A program made the position numbers and the translations under genes. Below are positions 41,957 to 52,854 of a DNA stretch of 64,000 nucleotides, piece by piece. The notes under the pieces are model-generated. The model saw only the letters and a program-made list of their open reading frames with translations, was not told where the DNA came from and made no database searches. How positions within the stretch are numbered: the stretch's first letter is position 1; every line of letters starts with the position of its first letter. The stretch comes from Micrasema longulum (lineage: Eukaryota; Arthropoda; Insecta; Trichoptera; Brachycentridae). The DNA is taken from positions 101,035 through 165,034 of the forward strand of contig JAGVSM010004242.1 in NCBI GenBank assembly GCA_022494885.1. The letters are read 5' to 3'.

Positions 41957-42792
41957 GCCACAAACAGAGAGGCCAGGGCCCTGACTACGAAGGGAAGTTA
42001 ACATAATTTTCTTTCACCAACGATAAAGTAAAATCTAAATTTATCCACGAAAATGTTCATATTTGTAAATAAATTATAGATATATTTGTTGGTTACTTGT
42101 AATTGAACATGTCAAGAAAAAAAATGTAATCATATTTTATTTTTCATACAGAAACCTTTATTTTACTTTGTAGATAAAATTAACGATAACTGATAACTTC
42201 CTACTGTAATACGGGTCTTGGAGAGATTTCATAGACATCAAATGCTCCACATAGGGAGCGGATATGTGCCAAGAAAGCAAGTAAAGTTTAAGACGCTTTA
42301 GTTGGCATACCATAGATAAACACGATACTATTTCCAGCCTTACCTTTTCGGCCGCTGTCACTCATATCTGGCATGTTAGGACTCACTCTAAATTAACTCC
42401 CCGAAAATACAACGCAAACAACTTTCTAGCCAATAAACAAATATTTTATTTGAATGTTGGTAAATAATTGTACCTAAAGTTTTGTTTTTCTTATTCTTCT
42501 TAATTCATTTCTCTTTGCGACTTTTTTGTAAATACATTTCTGAATTTGTTTTTATACATAGTATTATATTTCATGTAAAACAAATTAAGGCCTATGAGAA
42601 GTTTAAATCGTATAAATTAATAAACAATAAATAAAATTTTAACGTTTTTGAATTATATAGAATAAATATGTGTTAAGGCAAATGAAAAATATAATTGTGT
42701 GCGTGAAATAAAGCCAAAACCACAAGTGTTTTAGACACGATGGCAGCTTTTGGATAAAAATCCTTAATAAAAAAATCGTATGTAGATTAATT

Positions 42793-43050
42793 TGTCTCGT
42801 TATGTAGTTGCTGAGGTATTTTCCGACAATTCCTGATGTCCTAGGTTCAATTCCTGCCAGAGCGGACGTGAAATATATTATAAAGATTGTTGAGACTGTA
42901 ATATTTCATTGTTTTTGGACTGCCACCTGAAGCATAAGATTGATCATCTTACCTTCATGTAACAGACGATTGAAATACGCTGCCTTTGGAATACCAATGC
43001 AATACCCTTTGCACTACTTAAGTAATGACAAAGATGATAAATAAAATAAA
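42793..43050 (+). mobile_element. SINE-A copy, diverged, nearly full length
   Basis: TTGTCTCGTTATGTAGTTGC and CCTAGGTTCAATTCCTGCCA represent the head. The body follows: TTTTGGACTGCCACCTGAAG, CATAAGATTGATCATCTTAC, ACGCTGCCTTTGGAATACCA, TGACAAAGATGAT. Confidence 0.75.
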
Positions 43051-43344
43051 ATATTAAAAAAACACAGTGGACTTATATTGCATACGTAAAATAAATAATA
43101 TCCATTATTTTTATAAATATAATTAAATGAGTTCTTATCGTTCGCTAAAATTTAATTTTCAGACCATTTCCTAGAAGTCATAAATAACTTGTGCTGGGGG
43201 AATCGAGTTGTGATCCGTAAGACCACAAAACTCCTACAGAACCAAAGCCGTGATTATGAACGGCCATCTTCATCGGTATATATTGAGACGGGATTAAATA
43301 ATTTCGATATTTATGTACGATAGTGTGTATATTTGTATAAAAAT

Positions 43345-43580
43345 TCATTTATTTATTTATTTATTTATTTATTAACGGACATTGTCCATGTATACAATTT
43401 ATAAGGTTTAAATATTACAAATAAAAGAGTAGTTTAAAACATTTAAAGAAAAAAGAAAGAAGCATTGACAAACATAAGGGACATCGAGACAAGATCTGAA
43501 CTATTTATTTAGTGCTCGTTTAAATCGTTGTAAACTTAAACCAAAAAAGTCCAGATCCTGTCTTGAGTAAATTCAATGTA
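43345..43580 (-). repeat. Probable LINE 3' tail, minus strand
   Basis: A run of TTTA units (about 43347-43373) is followed by ACGGACATTGTCCATGTATA, then AT-rich sequence. On the minus strand this is a 3' tail ending in (AAAT)n. A coding remnant further in is possible, but I cannot assign it. Confidence 0.4.
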
Positions 43581-44499
43581 TTTTCGTCGATAACAGGTAA
43601 TTGAAAACGTTTAGCAAAAAAAAATTGTTGCCATATTCTGTTTTTCATATGAAAAACTTAATTTTACTTTGTAGTTTTATAGTTTCTAATTAAAGAAAGA
43701 TTTTATCTTCCCATCATAATCGAAGCCCAAGTCCAATTATCTACACCTACATTTGGAGGCCTGATAATGAAAGCAGACCATGTCACACGAAACTACTTTT
43801 GGGATATTCCACTTCAAAAGTTTTTCTCAGTAATCAATTCATGTTCATATTTTTTTTTATAAAGAGCTGAATTGAGTATAAAAAAATACAAGTTAGTAGT
43901 GTTTAAAAGACAATTAAAATTTAGAAAATACTATTTTTTAAATAAAAATGTTTAAAAAAACATAGATTAGTATCCAACCCGACCAAGTGACAAATTATTT
44001 TTATTTTTCTGATCTTTTTTAAAAGTTCGAGATTCATAAATATTGAACTAAAACATAATGTAGTAGGTACAAAAATACATTTAAAAAAATTATATCCAAA
44101 TTACAGATTAAAATATTTCTTAATATACTCAAAACTACTTTTCAAATGACATAAATATTTTAATATTTTTTAATGACAATAACATAAAAGCCAAAAAATT
44201 GAAGTTTTCTGGTTTCGTTCAATTTGTATTGTGAAATAATTCAAGAATTGGAATTGGTCTTATTTTCTTACAATGATGACAAAACTAATTATTTTTCATC
44301 CATAGTCTACTTTTTTCCTAAAAATGCATAAATTTATTAACCTTTTGGTTTTATTTTCTCATTTTTGTTAGAATAGTGAATGATGGTGTTTCGGATTCAT
44401 TTTCTTTTATTCAAGTGTCAAGCCATTCCTTCCTTTGATTCCGGTGGTCCTTGTTTTGAATCCCAATATACCTACTTCTCCCTGACGGCGAGTCAAGAA

Positions 44500-44670
44500 A
44501 GCAACGCGTGACAACACAAAAAAAAAACCGTACCGCGAACAACAGCGAAAACCGTACCGCGAGCGTGACTGTGATTTCGAATCACCAACATACAAGAAAA
44601 CGTGCAAAGTGACCAGTGCAAACGATAACGGTGTCTTTCTGGACCAGTGCCGAAGGGAGGAAACCGTAAG
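44500..44670. other. GC-richer block with an internal duplication
   Basis: AAAACCGTACCGCGA occurs twice 24 bp apart (about 44525-44565). A donor-like ACCGTAAGT lies at about 44664. Open frames of 66-94 codons overlap here on both strands, with no resemblance to a known family. It could be part of an exon or an old repeat. Confidence 0.2.
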
Positions 44671-44964
44671 TCCTTACTCCTTTCATTAATTCCAGGATTG
44701 ACACTTAAAACCATAACGTCAATTAGTTTACCTAAAATCAAACGTTCCCTGTTTTCTTCGAACACGCGTATCGCGAAAGGGCAGGCCTTGTTTTACAGTC
44801 CCGAGGTCGAAGGTATCGAGCATCCAACAGATGGTCTATATACTAATATTTTAGGCTTCCATTTATTGATATTAGAAAGCGACACAGAAAGCGACATTAG
44901 TGACAATCATTTCTGTATCCGCACCGAATAGTGAATTCTAGAGTGCATTGGTAAAATGTGTCAA

Positions 44965-45350
44965 TAACATGTGAAACGGATTTGGAAAAAAATCATTGTA
45001 TTTTTATAAGCAAAATATGTATTTTGGAGAAATGTTTTCATTCACGACTATTAAAATAAAATTTTTGAAAAATGTCTCCACAATATCGTGACATATTTGG
45101 CCTTGACAAATGAGACGTCAAGATTTGTGAAGAAGTTTTATTTAAATTTAAGCGATCACAAAGCTCAACATTTAACTAAATTGTGACGTTTAAGGGGCAT
45201 GACCAATGCAATGAACCGTTTTCGTGGGAATTTAAAACGAAAATTTAAAAAATATTTTTTGTGATACTAATACGTAAAAAAAAATGTATTTAAGACCCAA
45301 ATTAATATCGAATTGTAAAAAAAGTATCGTGATATTTCCCTATAATCTGT
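44965..45350 (+). repeat. REP-4 dispersed repeat, copy 2
   Basis: ACATGTGAAACGGATTTGGA, TTTTTGAAAAATGTCTCCAC, AAGGGGCATGACCAATGCAA and GTTTTCGTGGGAATTTAAAA parallel copy 1 at 19.69-20.05 kb. Both copies run in the same orientation. Confidence 0.6.
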
Positions 45351-45357
45351 CATTGAC

Positions 45358-45432
45358 AGGCACCATGGCGCCGTTGGTTAGCCGACCGTACTGTGAAACT
45401 GGCGTCCCCGGGTTCGATTTCCGCCAGTTACA
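45358..45432 (+). repeat. tRNA-like SINE head
   Basis: ACCATGGCGCCGTTGGTTAG, a spacer and CCCCGGGTTCGATTTCCGCC have good A and B box character. The acceptor ends do not pair, so it is unlikely to be a functional tRNA. No related copy was recognised. Confidence 0.45.
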
Positions 45433-45559
45433 AAAACAAATACAAGAATGATTGATTTTTTAACGAGTTTTGGTGTTTTGGTGTGTTTTTAATAACCTTC
45501 TTCCATATCCTGTGTTAACGTACTTACTGAAAAGTCTCTGAAATAGAGGCATAATAATA

Positions 45560-45702
45560 AATCTTATGACTTAGGCTCCAATACAGGGACTAAGAAATAA
45601 TTTCATTAATATTACTAATTGACTCTGCCAGGAATCGATTTCAAGACCTCGGGCATAGTAGGTAAATGTACTACTTATTAGTACACCACGAGACGGACAA
45701 TC
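45560..45702 (-). mobile_element. SINE-A head and 5' body, minus strand, diverged
   Basis: On the minus strand: GTCCGTCTCGTGGTGTACTA, the B-box region TCTTGAAATCGATTCCTGGC, then a short body ending in AGTCCCTGTATTGGAGCC. Confidence 0.65.
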
Positions 45703-46263
45703 TTTGATCAAATCCAAAGTCGTGCAATTTTCACTGCGTAGGAATCTAATAAAATAGTAATAAGCTTGTATTTATTATTTTTTATACCTTACCAAAGTAT
45801 TATTTTTATTTTGTATTCATGATGTTCTCTGCGTTATATCATTTTTGGTTTTTCAACATCGGCCAATTTCAAATATTTTTTTACGTTACCAGAATTTAGA
45901 AGGCAACCATAGTATCTCTACTAACCCACAGGTACCGAAAACGTAAAATATTTGGAAAATGTACTAGAAAACGACACATTTGTTATATTTTCTCTGCAAT
46001 TTCTCCGAGTTTCCAACACAAACTTTATATTTTATTCTTTGAACTGCGAGAAAGGTTGCTTTAAAAAAGATTTTCATAAATGTTGGAGCGCAATACAAAA
46101 CATGACACAATACAATATGCTCGTGACAAAATAACGTTTTTGTGAGCAAAGCAAATTCACTACAACCGTGATAATAAATGAGCTCAATGATAGTTGATTA
46201 AATAAAAAAAAACTGTTAAACATTTCATTGCAATTTGAATATCGACGGTGGACAGATAAAAGT

Positions 46264-46820
46264 TGCACAATAAGTTTTTCTGGGTTATTATGCCGTGTGT
46301 CGTTCGTACTCTCTACCGACGTTTCGGATCGCGTTACAGCGTCCATCATCAGGGTTGATGTTATTTGTTTATGAATATGTGTTACGTTAGGTACTTAGAA
46401 TTTGTACCGTGTCGTAGTCGTTTAGATTAATGTGTACCATTATGTACTTAGGATCTATACCGTATCACAAATCTGTGTTACATTGCAATCTTTATGCGAT
46501 TTCTTTATGACTGGGTACCAGGATGTTTTTAATCGCAACAACATAAACAGAGATGATGGGATGCGATTAAAAACATCCTGGTATCCTAAGTACATAATGG
46601 TACACATTAATCTAAACGACTACGACACGGTACAAGTCCCAAATACATAACATCACACAAAAACGACTACGACACGGTAAAAATTCTAAGTACCTAACGT
46701 AACATATATTCATACACAAATAACATCAACCCTGATGATGGACGCTGTAACGCGATCCGAAACGTCGGTAGAGAGTACGAACGACACACGGCATAATAAC
46801 CCAGAAAAACTTATTGTGCA
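46264..46820. mobile_element. 557-bp palindrome made of two inverted PLE-like tails
   Basis: The left arm starts TGCACAATAAGTTTTTCTGG and the right arm ends with its exact reverse. The arms stay closely paired inward for over 250 bp (CGTGTGTCGTTCGTACTCTC, CCGACGTTTCGGATCGCG, AACATCAACCCTGATGATGG). The centre is a further hairpin, CCAGGATGTTTTTAATCGC against GCGATTAAAAACATCCTGG. The right arm holds CTGATGATGGACGC...GATCCGAAACGTCGG and ends ACACACGGCATAATAACCC, paralleling the ACACACGGTATCACC end of the PLE at 57.55 kb. The right arm also holds a local repeat of ACGACTACGACACGGTA. No long open frame is present. Confidence 0.8.
46733..46763 (+). ncRNA. Hammerhead-like core in the PLE palindrome
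   Basis: CTGATGA (46733-46739), one extra T, then GGACGC-loop-GCG(A)TCC forming a hairpin with one bulge, then GAAA (46760-46763). An inverted copy lies in the left arm. A stem III partner after ACGTC is not obvious, so the fold is incomplete by eye. Confidence 0.4.
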
Positions 46821-46859
46821 TCTTAACGGCCGTGAAAATCTAAGAAGTTTAATCAGATA

Positions 46860-47740
46860 AAAGTTACAAAGCGATATGTAGCAAACTTTACAGAAGAGCC
46901 AATTAAAGTTTTTTGTGTTTTTTTTAAGTTAAAAGGGTCAAAGTAATGTCTTGTGACAACCTTTGCTTTGCGCAAGTTTTTTTTTTTGAACAAATTCTCA
47001 TTTTAGCAACGCTTTTTTTTCACTATAAAATAAGAACAAACAAACTTAGTAATTAAACCTAAGTAAACATAAAATTACATTATTCCACAATTATTTTATT
47101 ATTTCCCAGGGACCATTCACATGAAATTCTTTAAAATAATAATAAAAAAAAAACAAACACTGACTTAATAAATATCTTTAAGCTAGGTTAATTAATGAAT
47201 GCATTAGGTATATAATATGTATATGTGTATTAAAAAAAAATATGTCCCACTGAAAAGTCTCTCAACTTAGTTGGTAACTAAAATAGGATATTATGTAACA
47301 ATGTTTATCATACATAAAATATATTTAATAAACGCTCTTCTGCAGTGCTGAAACCAAAATAAACACGATGTCATTGATTAAAAAACAAACATTTTTTTAA
47401 TGTATGGCGTATTTTTCGTTACCTCGTTCCATATCCCCTCTTTCCCACTTGCTGACAAGCTTTGAAATAAAGAATAAGTGGGTTATTCTTTTAAAATAAA
47501 AATATAAACCAATAGTTTCTTGTTTTTTTTTTTATTTATTTTTATATTTCTTCTTGTTTTGAGATTCAATATTAATGTCAATACTTTACTTTTTTTACAT
47601 TAATAAAAATACGACTATCATGGAAATAATTTGAATTTTTCTTTGCTTGCTATTATTTGATCAAATTTTGAATCGCTCAAATTTGCAACATATGTTATTG
47701 GTAAGGCGTCAAATTTCTCTGCTACTCGCAGTCCATTTTT
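46860..47740. other. AT-rich stretch, nothing recognised
   Basis: A and T runs with no repeat family or coding frame that I can support. Confidence 0.35.
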
Positions 47741-47745
47741 TATGT

Positions 47746-47893
47746 TACAAATGGTTCAATGGATTCACAGCGTAGAAGCGTTCATTTTTCTGAGTCATCA
47801 CATCTCCAGTTGCCTGTAGATCCATCATAAACTTACGGACCAACTGAGTTCTACGCAGTCTTCTCCACACAGCTAATACATTTGAAAAAACAC
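47746..47893 (-). CDS. Short coding-like fragment of unknown origin
   Basis: On the minus strand one frame reads NVLAVWRRLRRTQLVRKFMM, DLQATGDVMTQKNERFYAVN, PLNHL and a stop at about 47746-47748. Composition is protein-like and GC-richer than the flanks. I do not recognise the family. The upstream boundary (TTTTTTCAAATG) lacks an AG acceptor. It could be the last coding piece of a decayed element or of a host gene. Confidence 0.28.
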
Positions 47894-48232
47894 ATATGTC
47901 AGACATTTACACATATTAAACAACAGCGATATCTTTTTTGCAATCACATTATTCTACTAACCACTAATCTCATGAAAAGTACCGCCTATTTCGCCAAATG
48001 TGTCAATGACAAGCATCGAATATTGTCCAGCCGTGACAAAAAATTGAACCGGGCAGGATAACGATATATTGCCCTATTTTTTTTATTTTGCTTTGGGCAA
48101 CAGCAAATCACACAATGATGAAATGGAAATATTGAAATGTCAAACTCAATGTCAAATGTAACTTAGAATGTAGTTGATTGAAAGTTCAAATATAAAATAA
48201 TTGTTTACTGAGCTAGCTCAAGAGCTAGGCAA

Positions 48233-48272
48233 GCCAACGTTCGGACAGGACAACGTTTGTCGGGTCCGTTTG
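48233..48272 (+). repeat. Helitron-like terminal scrap
   Basis: CCAACGTTCGGACAGGACAA, CGTTTGTCGGGTCCG matches the minus-strand end at 56.55-56.59 kb (CCAACGTTCGGGCTGGACAA, CGTCTATTGGGTCAGCTAGT), but the final CTAGT is lost. Confidence 0.4.
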
Positions 48273-48374
48273 TATAAAAATAAATTAATTCAAACCGTTA
48301 AACCGACAATTTACAAATACTAAAAAAGTTTGGAAATTGACAAAACTAAATATTTACGTATAAAACACCTTTAT

Positions 48375-48472
48375 AAATTGTTGTTTCATGTCAACTATGT
48401 CGGAAATTGAACCTGAAAATTTTGCATGGTAAGCAAACGCGCACTCATACTACGCACTTTGTGATTTAAGAA
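48375..48472 (-). mobile_element. SINE-A head, minus strand, degenerate
   Basis: TTTCATGTCAACTATGTCGG, AATTGAACCTGAAAATTTTG and CATGGTAAGCAAACGCGC are the reverse of the SINE-A head region. Confidence 0.65.
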
Positions 48473-48929
48473 AAAGATAACTAAAAACATTATTATATTT
48501 GTTTTAAAAACCAATTTGTGACTAAAACGATTTATGTCACGGGAGTTAATTAATTAGATAGTAACTTTGCAAATTTGTGTAACTAATTATTTTTTTCAAT
48601 AGTTAACGAATTTATTTCTGCTTGAATAAATAACGGATTAGTAAGTAAACAACTTGAGAAGAAAAATAACGGCCTACCTTTATTAAACGGCAAACGTTTC
48701 CGTTATAATTGGTAATTCTCAATTCTAGTTCATTCTTAAAAGGATCTTCTTAATTTATAAATGTTATTTTATTTGGTTAGCCAAAATTCTTACCGTCTCG
48801 AAGACCTTATATTAAAAAATGGTAAAGGATTCAAGACTTGAACATCTTATTCAATTAAAAATTTGGCCCACTGCACTGAGTTGATATTTCTATTTTTATG
48901 TCCAAGGATAGGTTATAAGCGTCCCCGTA

Positions 48930-49043
48930 TCCGTATCTGATGGCGCAAAGGGCTCTACATTAGAACCCTTTATGCAGCGTACCTTGATATTCTGTAAAGT
49001 AAAGGGAAGATTATCAGTCTTCAGATTCAGGTACCAGTTCAGG
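48930..49043 (-). mobile_element. SINE-A 3' half, minus strand
   Basis: TCTGATGGCGCAAAGGGCTC, TATGCAGCGTACCTTGATAT, AGATTATCAGTCTTCAGATT and CAGGTACCAGTTCAGGGA follow the SINE-A body in reverse. The related open frame is incidental. Confidence 0.65.
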
Positions 49044-49059
49044 GACAGCTTGCTCACCA

Positions 49060-49548
49060 CACACCGCACGCCGTATCTGAGGACATAATTTTCCTTGGCG
49101 GTGCCCACATACACGTTAAAATTGCTGCTGAACTACGAAAACAGCCCGAAAAAACACTCTTTAATCTGGTAGCCTAAGTATATGTCCCATCCACCATCAA
49201 AGATGTTACTACATTATCTCTGTTTAAATCACGTCTGAAGAAACATCTCCTTTCTCTTCCTTAATCTCTCCTCCTTTCCTTTTCCCTCTTTCCTCTTTTT
49301 TTCCTTTTTCCCATTGATAAAAATAAAAGTTTTGATTTAAGGTAATTTATAAACAAATACGTTTATTTTTATTTTTATACATTTTTAACTTTTTAATATA
49401 TTTTTTTTCTATTGAATATGTTCTGTAACTTGAATTATAAAAATAAAACTTTTATTTTATTGGTTTGTTGGAAGAAATTGCCATTTGGCAATAAGCCCGC
49501 AAATGTACAAATAACATTATGTACAAAAAATGAAATAAATAAATAAAT
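49060..49548 (+). pseudogene. LINE 3' end with conserved tail
   Basis: Near 49185-49262 one frame reads VPSTIKDVTTLSLFKSRLKK, HLLSLP and stops, the common C-terminus LPxxIKxxxSLxxFKxxLKxHLL of CR1/jockey-like proteins. A C/T-rich segment and AT-rich untranslated sequence follow. The tail is GGAAGAAATTGCCATTTGGC, AATAAGCCCGCAAATGTACA and ends in (AAAT)n near 49540. A related tail is at 9.57 kb. Confidence 0.75.
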
Positions 49549-49557
49549 ATGTTTAAT

Positions 49558-49685
49558 ATGCACCAGTCCAAGGACAGTAAAATGTTGCGTTTTAAATAAC
49601 TTTTAAATCATTTGCCAGAAATCAAACCCGGGACCTTAAGCATAGCGTAGGGGACTGCTCTAACTACTACACAACGAGACCAACG
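49558..49685 (-). mobile_element. SINE-A head and 5' body, minus strand
   Basis: CACCAGTCCAAGGACAGTAA, TTTGCCAGAAATCAAACCCG, GGACCTTAAGCATAGCG and CTACTACACAACGAGACCAA form the reverse of head plus early body. Confidence 0.7.
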
Positions 49686-50443
49686 TATCCCTAATGAATG
49701 TCTTTTTTTTAAATATTAACATGAGAGTAGCCATCGAGTCAAAAACACACGTTCAGAGTTCTGGGTCTATTTACACAAAACTACAGATACGATTAACGAA
49801 ATTTTGGTTTTACACAAAATTACAAAACAATATTAATATACGAAATATATAATATTTTTATCTGACGTGTAAAATTAATGCTAGAAATCTTTTGAATCCA
49901 CCTAACAGATCTTTGAAAAATACTGAAATCTTTCTTCGCAAAATCATCTCTTTAACATTGAAAGAACCAGAAAAAAACGAAAAATACATATATTTTCTAA
50001 GTTAGACATCAGATACGTTTTCTATACAAGGACCATATAATAGCTATTCAATCAGATGTTTATATGATTTAAATCGAATTTCCTTCCGAATATACAAACA
50101 TGAGGATATCCGAAGTCATGAATATGGACAAATAAATATGTATGTGTATGAGTATATAGATAAATGAAGGAGTAAAATTCTTAGAAAAATAATAAACTCA
50201 AGTTTAACTTTATATCCGAGTTTGGTAATGCTTCTTCTGGTAGAAATGTAATTATGCATACGTTAAACTTTGTAATCCAGACGTTCTTTGAGTATCTACA
50301 TCGAAGGTGTAAGTTTAACAGTATATCAAACTTTGAAATAACAAGATATATTTAAAACATCTTTGTCTTATCGATGCCGTTTATTATTTTTACAGATAAT
50401 CGCTATTCACTTTGTATCACATCATATTATAATATGATGTAAT

Positions 50444-50593
50444 ATGATTAGAGTGTCTCAAATAAAAGATCTAGGTATTTTGCTTGATAAAAAACTACAG
50501 TTTGCCTTTCATATTAATCAGATCGCTAATGATGGAATGAAGATGCTTGGATTTGTTTTGAGAGTAGCGTCAAATTTAAAAAATATATTAACT
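50444..50593 (+). pseudogene. LINE reverse transcriptase fragment, upstream half
   Basis: VSQIKDLGILLDKKLQFAFH, INQIANDGMKMLGFVLRVAS, NLKNILT matches the IKDLGVxLDxKLxFxxHIxxIxxKAxKMLGFIxR region just after the reverse transcriptase palm. The frame is then interrupted at 50594 by IRE-1 and resumes at 51390. Confidence 0.8.
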
Positions 50594-51389
50594 AACAATA
50601 TTTTGAGTTTGTCCAAATCTTTGTAGACAAGGTCTGGATTCAACTCCCTGGGGACCTGTTTATATTAACATACTTAAATTCACAAACATCAACAGATGAA
50701 AGAATTGAAAGAATATAGATGTTCAAATATAGGCAGAATGGTGAATGTTATACAGTGTGTAAAGTGGCCACTTAACCAAGCCATTGACAGGTCATAAGCC
50801 CTGTAGATGCCTAGACTTCTATATATTACCTTCTCTTAAATGTTCTTCATCTCTGTTGTAGTATGTTAATATAAACAGCTCTCCAGGGAGTTGAATCCAG
50901 TCCTTGTCTACAAAGATTTGGACAAACTCAAAAAATTGTTGATAAATTACCTGGTCCATGAAGAAGCATAGAAATTGAACAAATAATATTTTCAGGCGTT
51001 GCCTAGTATGTAGGTGAAATAATTCAATTACACCAACAAGCTACAAAAAGTGGCTTGGTGGGATTTTAGTTTTAGTAAAAAAATTTAACGAGTGAAATTT
51101 TTTTTAAATTGTAAAAATGTATAATTATGCTATTAAATAAATAAAATAAAATAAAAAAAAGATGAATATCACCCGCATAAATAAAGGTTTCAGCTCTTTA
51201 ACTTCACAAACATCAACAGATGAAAGAATCGAAGGAATATAGATGGTCAAATATAGGCAGAATGGTGAATGTTACACAGTGTGTAAAGTGGCCACTTAAA
51301 CCAGCCATTGACAGGTCATAAGCCCTGTAGATGCCTAGACTTCTGTATTACCTTCTCCTAAATGTTCTTTATCTCTGTTGTAGTATGTT
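50594..51389. mobile_element. IRE-1 composite inserted in a LINE, with target duplication
   Basis: It begins AACAATATTTTGAGTTTGTC and ends CTCTGTTGTAGTATGTT, the same ends as the copy at 27.7-28.1 kb. AAAATATATTAACT (50580-50593) and AAAATATATTTACT (51390-51403) flank it, a 14-bp duplication with one change. Inside are a plus-sense terminal segment (50594-50675), an inverted body plus terminal segment (to about 50985), an A-rich tail-like stretch (51010-51150), and a second inverted body (51150-51389). This looks like an element that was itself invaded or rearranged. Confidence 0.8.
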
Positions 51390-52050
51390 AAAATATATTT
51401 ACTGTTAAACAATTGTACTGCACTTTAGTAAGGAATAGACTTGAATACAACTCTTCAGTTTGGTCACCCTATTATGAAATTCATTCTCATGCTGTTGAAA
51501 GGGTGCAAAATAAAATTAATTCTTGCGCTTTATAAACTATAAATTAAAAATACCCGCTGAAGCCTTAAATTAGGATTTTCTTAGAAGTGAAATGAGATTA
51601 CTTGAATTGTCAGACCAAAGAGTTATAGCTGATTTGTTATTTTTATTTAAAATAATGAAATCAATAATTGACAGCCCTACTTTACTTGAACTTATCCAAA
51701 TTCGAATACCTGATAGGTGCACTAGAAGAAGAAAATTATTTCATTGTAACAATTCTCGTACCAACTTCAAAATGCATTCACCCATATCAAGAATACATAG
51801 GTATGGAAATAAGTTAGAAAAAAAATAAATATTTTTAATACAAACTCTGTAAATGCATTAAAATGTTATTTCACTCGTTATTTTTTAGAAAAGGAATGAA
51901 TTTATTTAAAAATATAAATAATAAATTTAACTTTGTTTTTTTGGATACATATTTTTGTTGATTTCTTTATATATAAATTGTACATTTGTGGATTCATTGC
52001 CAAATTCCAACTTCTTCCAACCAACTGATAATATAAAGGTGTGATTAAGA
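51390..52050 (+). pseudogene. LINE reverse transcriptase fragment, downstream half and tail
   Basis: Continuing the protein interrupted at 50593: NIFTVKQLYCTLVRNRLEYN, SSVWSPYYEIHSHAVERVQN, KINSCAL, then stops. The frame 51592-51828 gives RLLELSDQRVIADLLFLFKI, MKSIIDSPTLLELIQIRIPD, RCTRRRKLF and NSPISRIHR-like MHSPISRIHRYGN. LVRxxLEYxSxVWSPYYxxHxxxxExVQxKF and RRxxADLxFLFKIxxxxIDSPELLxxIxxxVPxRxTR are jockey-clade signatures. A tail with CAAATTCCAACTTCTTCCAA ends near 52050. Confidence 0.85.
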
Positions 52051-52561
52051 TTATTTAGGCTTTCACATTGATCCAAAAAATGTATTATTTATAAAATCTT
52101 ATTGTAGCATTATTTTTCTTTTTCATAATAACCTAGCTAAATACTAGTCACTTTATGTTTATGTTTATGTTAAATTATTCTCAATTTTAATTTGCTTTAT
52201 TTATATTTAGAACATAAGGTTTTCTCACTTTAATTTGTTATATTTTATTTGTCATCTTATATTTGTATGTTTCTTTTTTACTTTTTTGCAGTTTAAAAAA
52301 AAAAAAAAATTACTAATTTGTTTAGTTTTATTTATTTCAATTTATTTCAGTTTCAATTTATTTATTTCAATTTCAATTATTTAGTTGAATTATATAGTTA
52401 TATTTCATATGATATATTACATAATGAATTGTTCACTGCTGTGATTATTTCTGTAAAACTTTTTATTGTAAAAGGTTCTTTGAACCGTTGATATATTAAT
52501 AAATATCCATAATTAAAGAAATTAAATAAAGGGTACACTTATAATAAACAAACAAACAAAC

Positions 52562-52840
52562 CATCACGCCGTTTCTCCGTAAAGGTAGGTAGAGAGGATA
52601 AAATGCCACATCACTCTATCTTTGCCTACAGATCTCGCTACCTCTACATTCATATACCTTATCATGAACGCGCGCCAAATATTCCGACTTTTCACATGTC
52701 CATTCTCAATTATTTGTAGCATTTGGTCATGCCATGTCTTTCTCGGTCTTCCTCTATTTTGGCATCCATCAACATTTGCATCGTTAATATGTTTAGCCGT
52801 TCGTTCACTGCCCATTCGCTCTACATGTCCAAATTTGTGT
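52562..52840 (-). pseudogene. LINE C-terminal fragment (RTE/R1-like end)
   Basis: On the minus strand: FGHVERMGSERTAKHINDAN, VDGCQNRGRPRKTWHDQMLQ, IIENGHVKSRNIWRAFMIRY, MNVEVARSVGKDRVMWHFIL and STYLYGETA. GHVERM, GRPRKTWxDQ and ARxxxxDRxxWR are the usual last region of many LINE proteins. Open for about 90 codons but truncated upstream at about 52840, where an oppositely oriented LINE fragment begins. Confidence 0.75.
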
Positions 52841-52854
52841 GTTCATTTTTTTCA

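Noticed and set aside
44407..44931. Three overlapping frames of 66-94 codons
   Set aside because: All overlap on opposite strands in a GC-richer block; no motif was recognised, so none was called as a gene.
46074..46650. Open frames over the 46.3 kb palindrome
   Set aside because: They occur on both strands because the DNA is palindromic and do not resemble PLE proteins.
52622..52850. First half of the longest open frame (163 codons, plus strand)
   Set aside because: It reads antisense through a minus-strand LINE C-terminus; only the second half after 52855 makes sense as protein.
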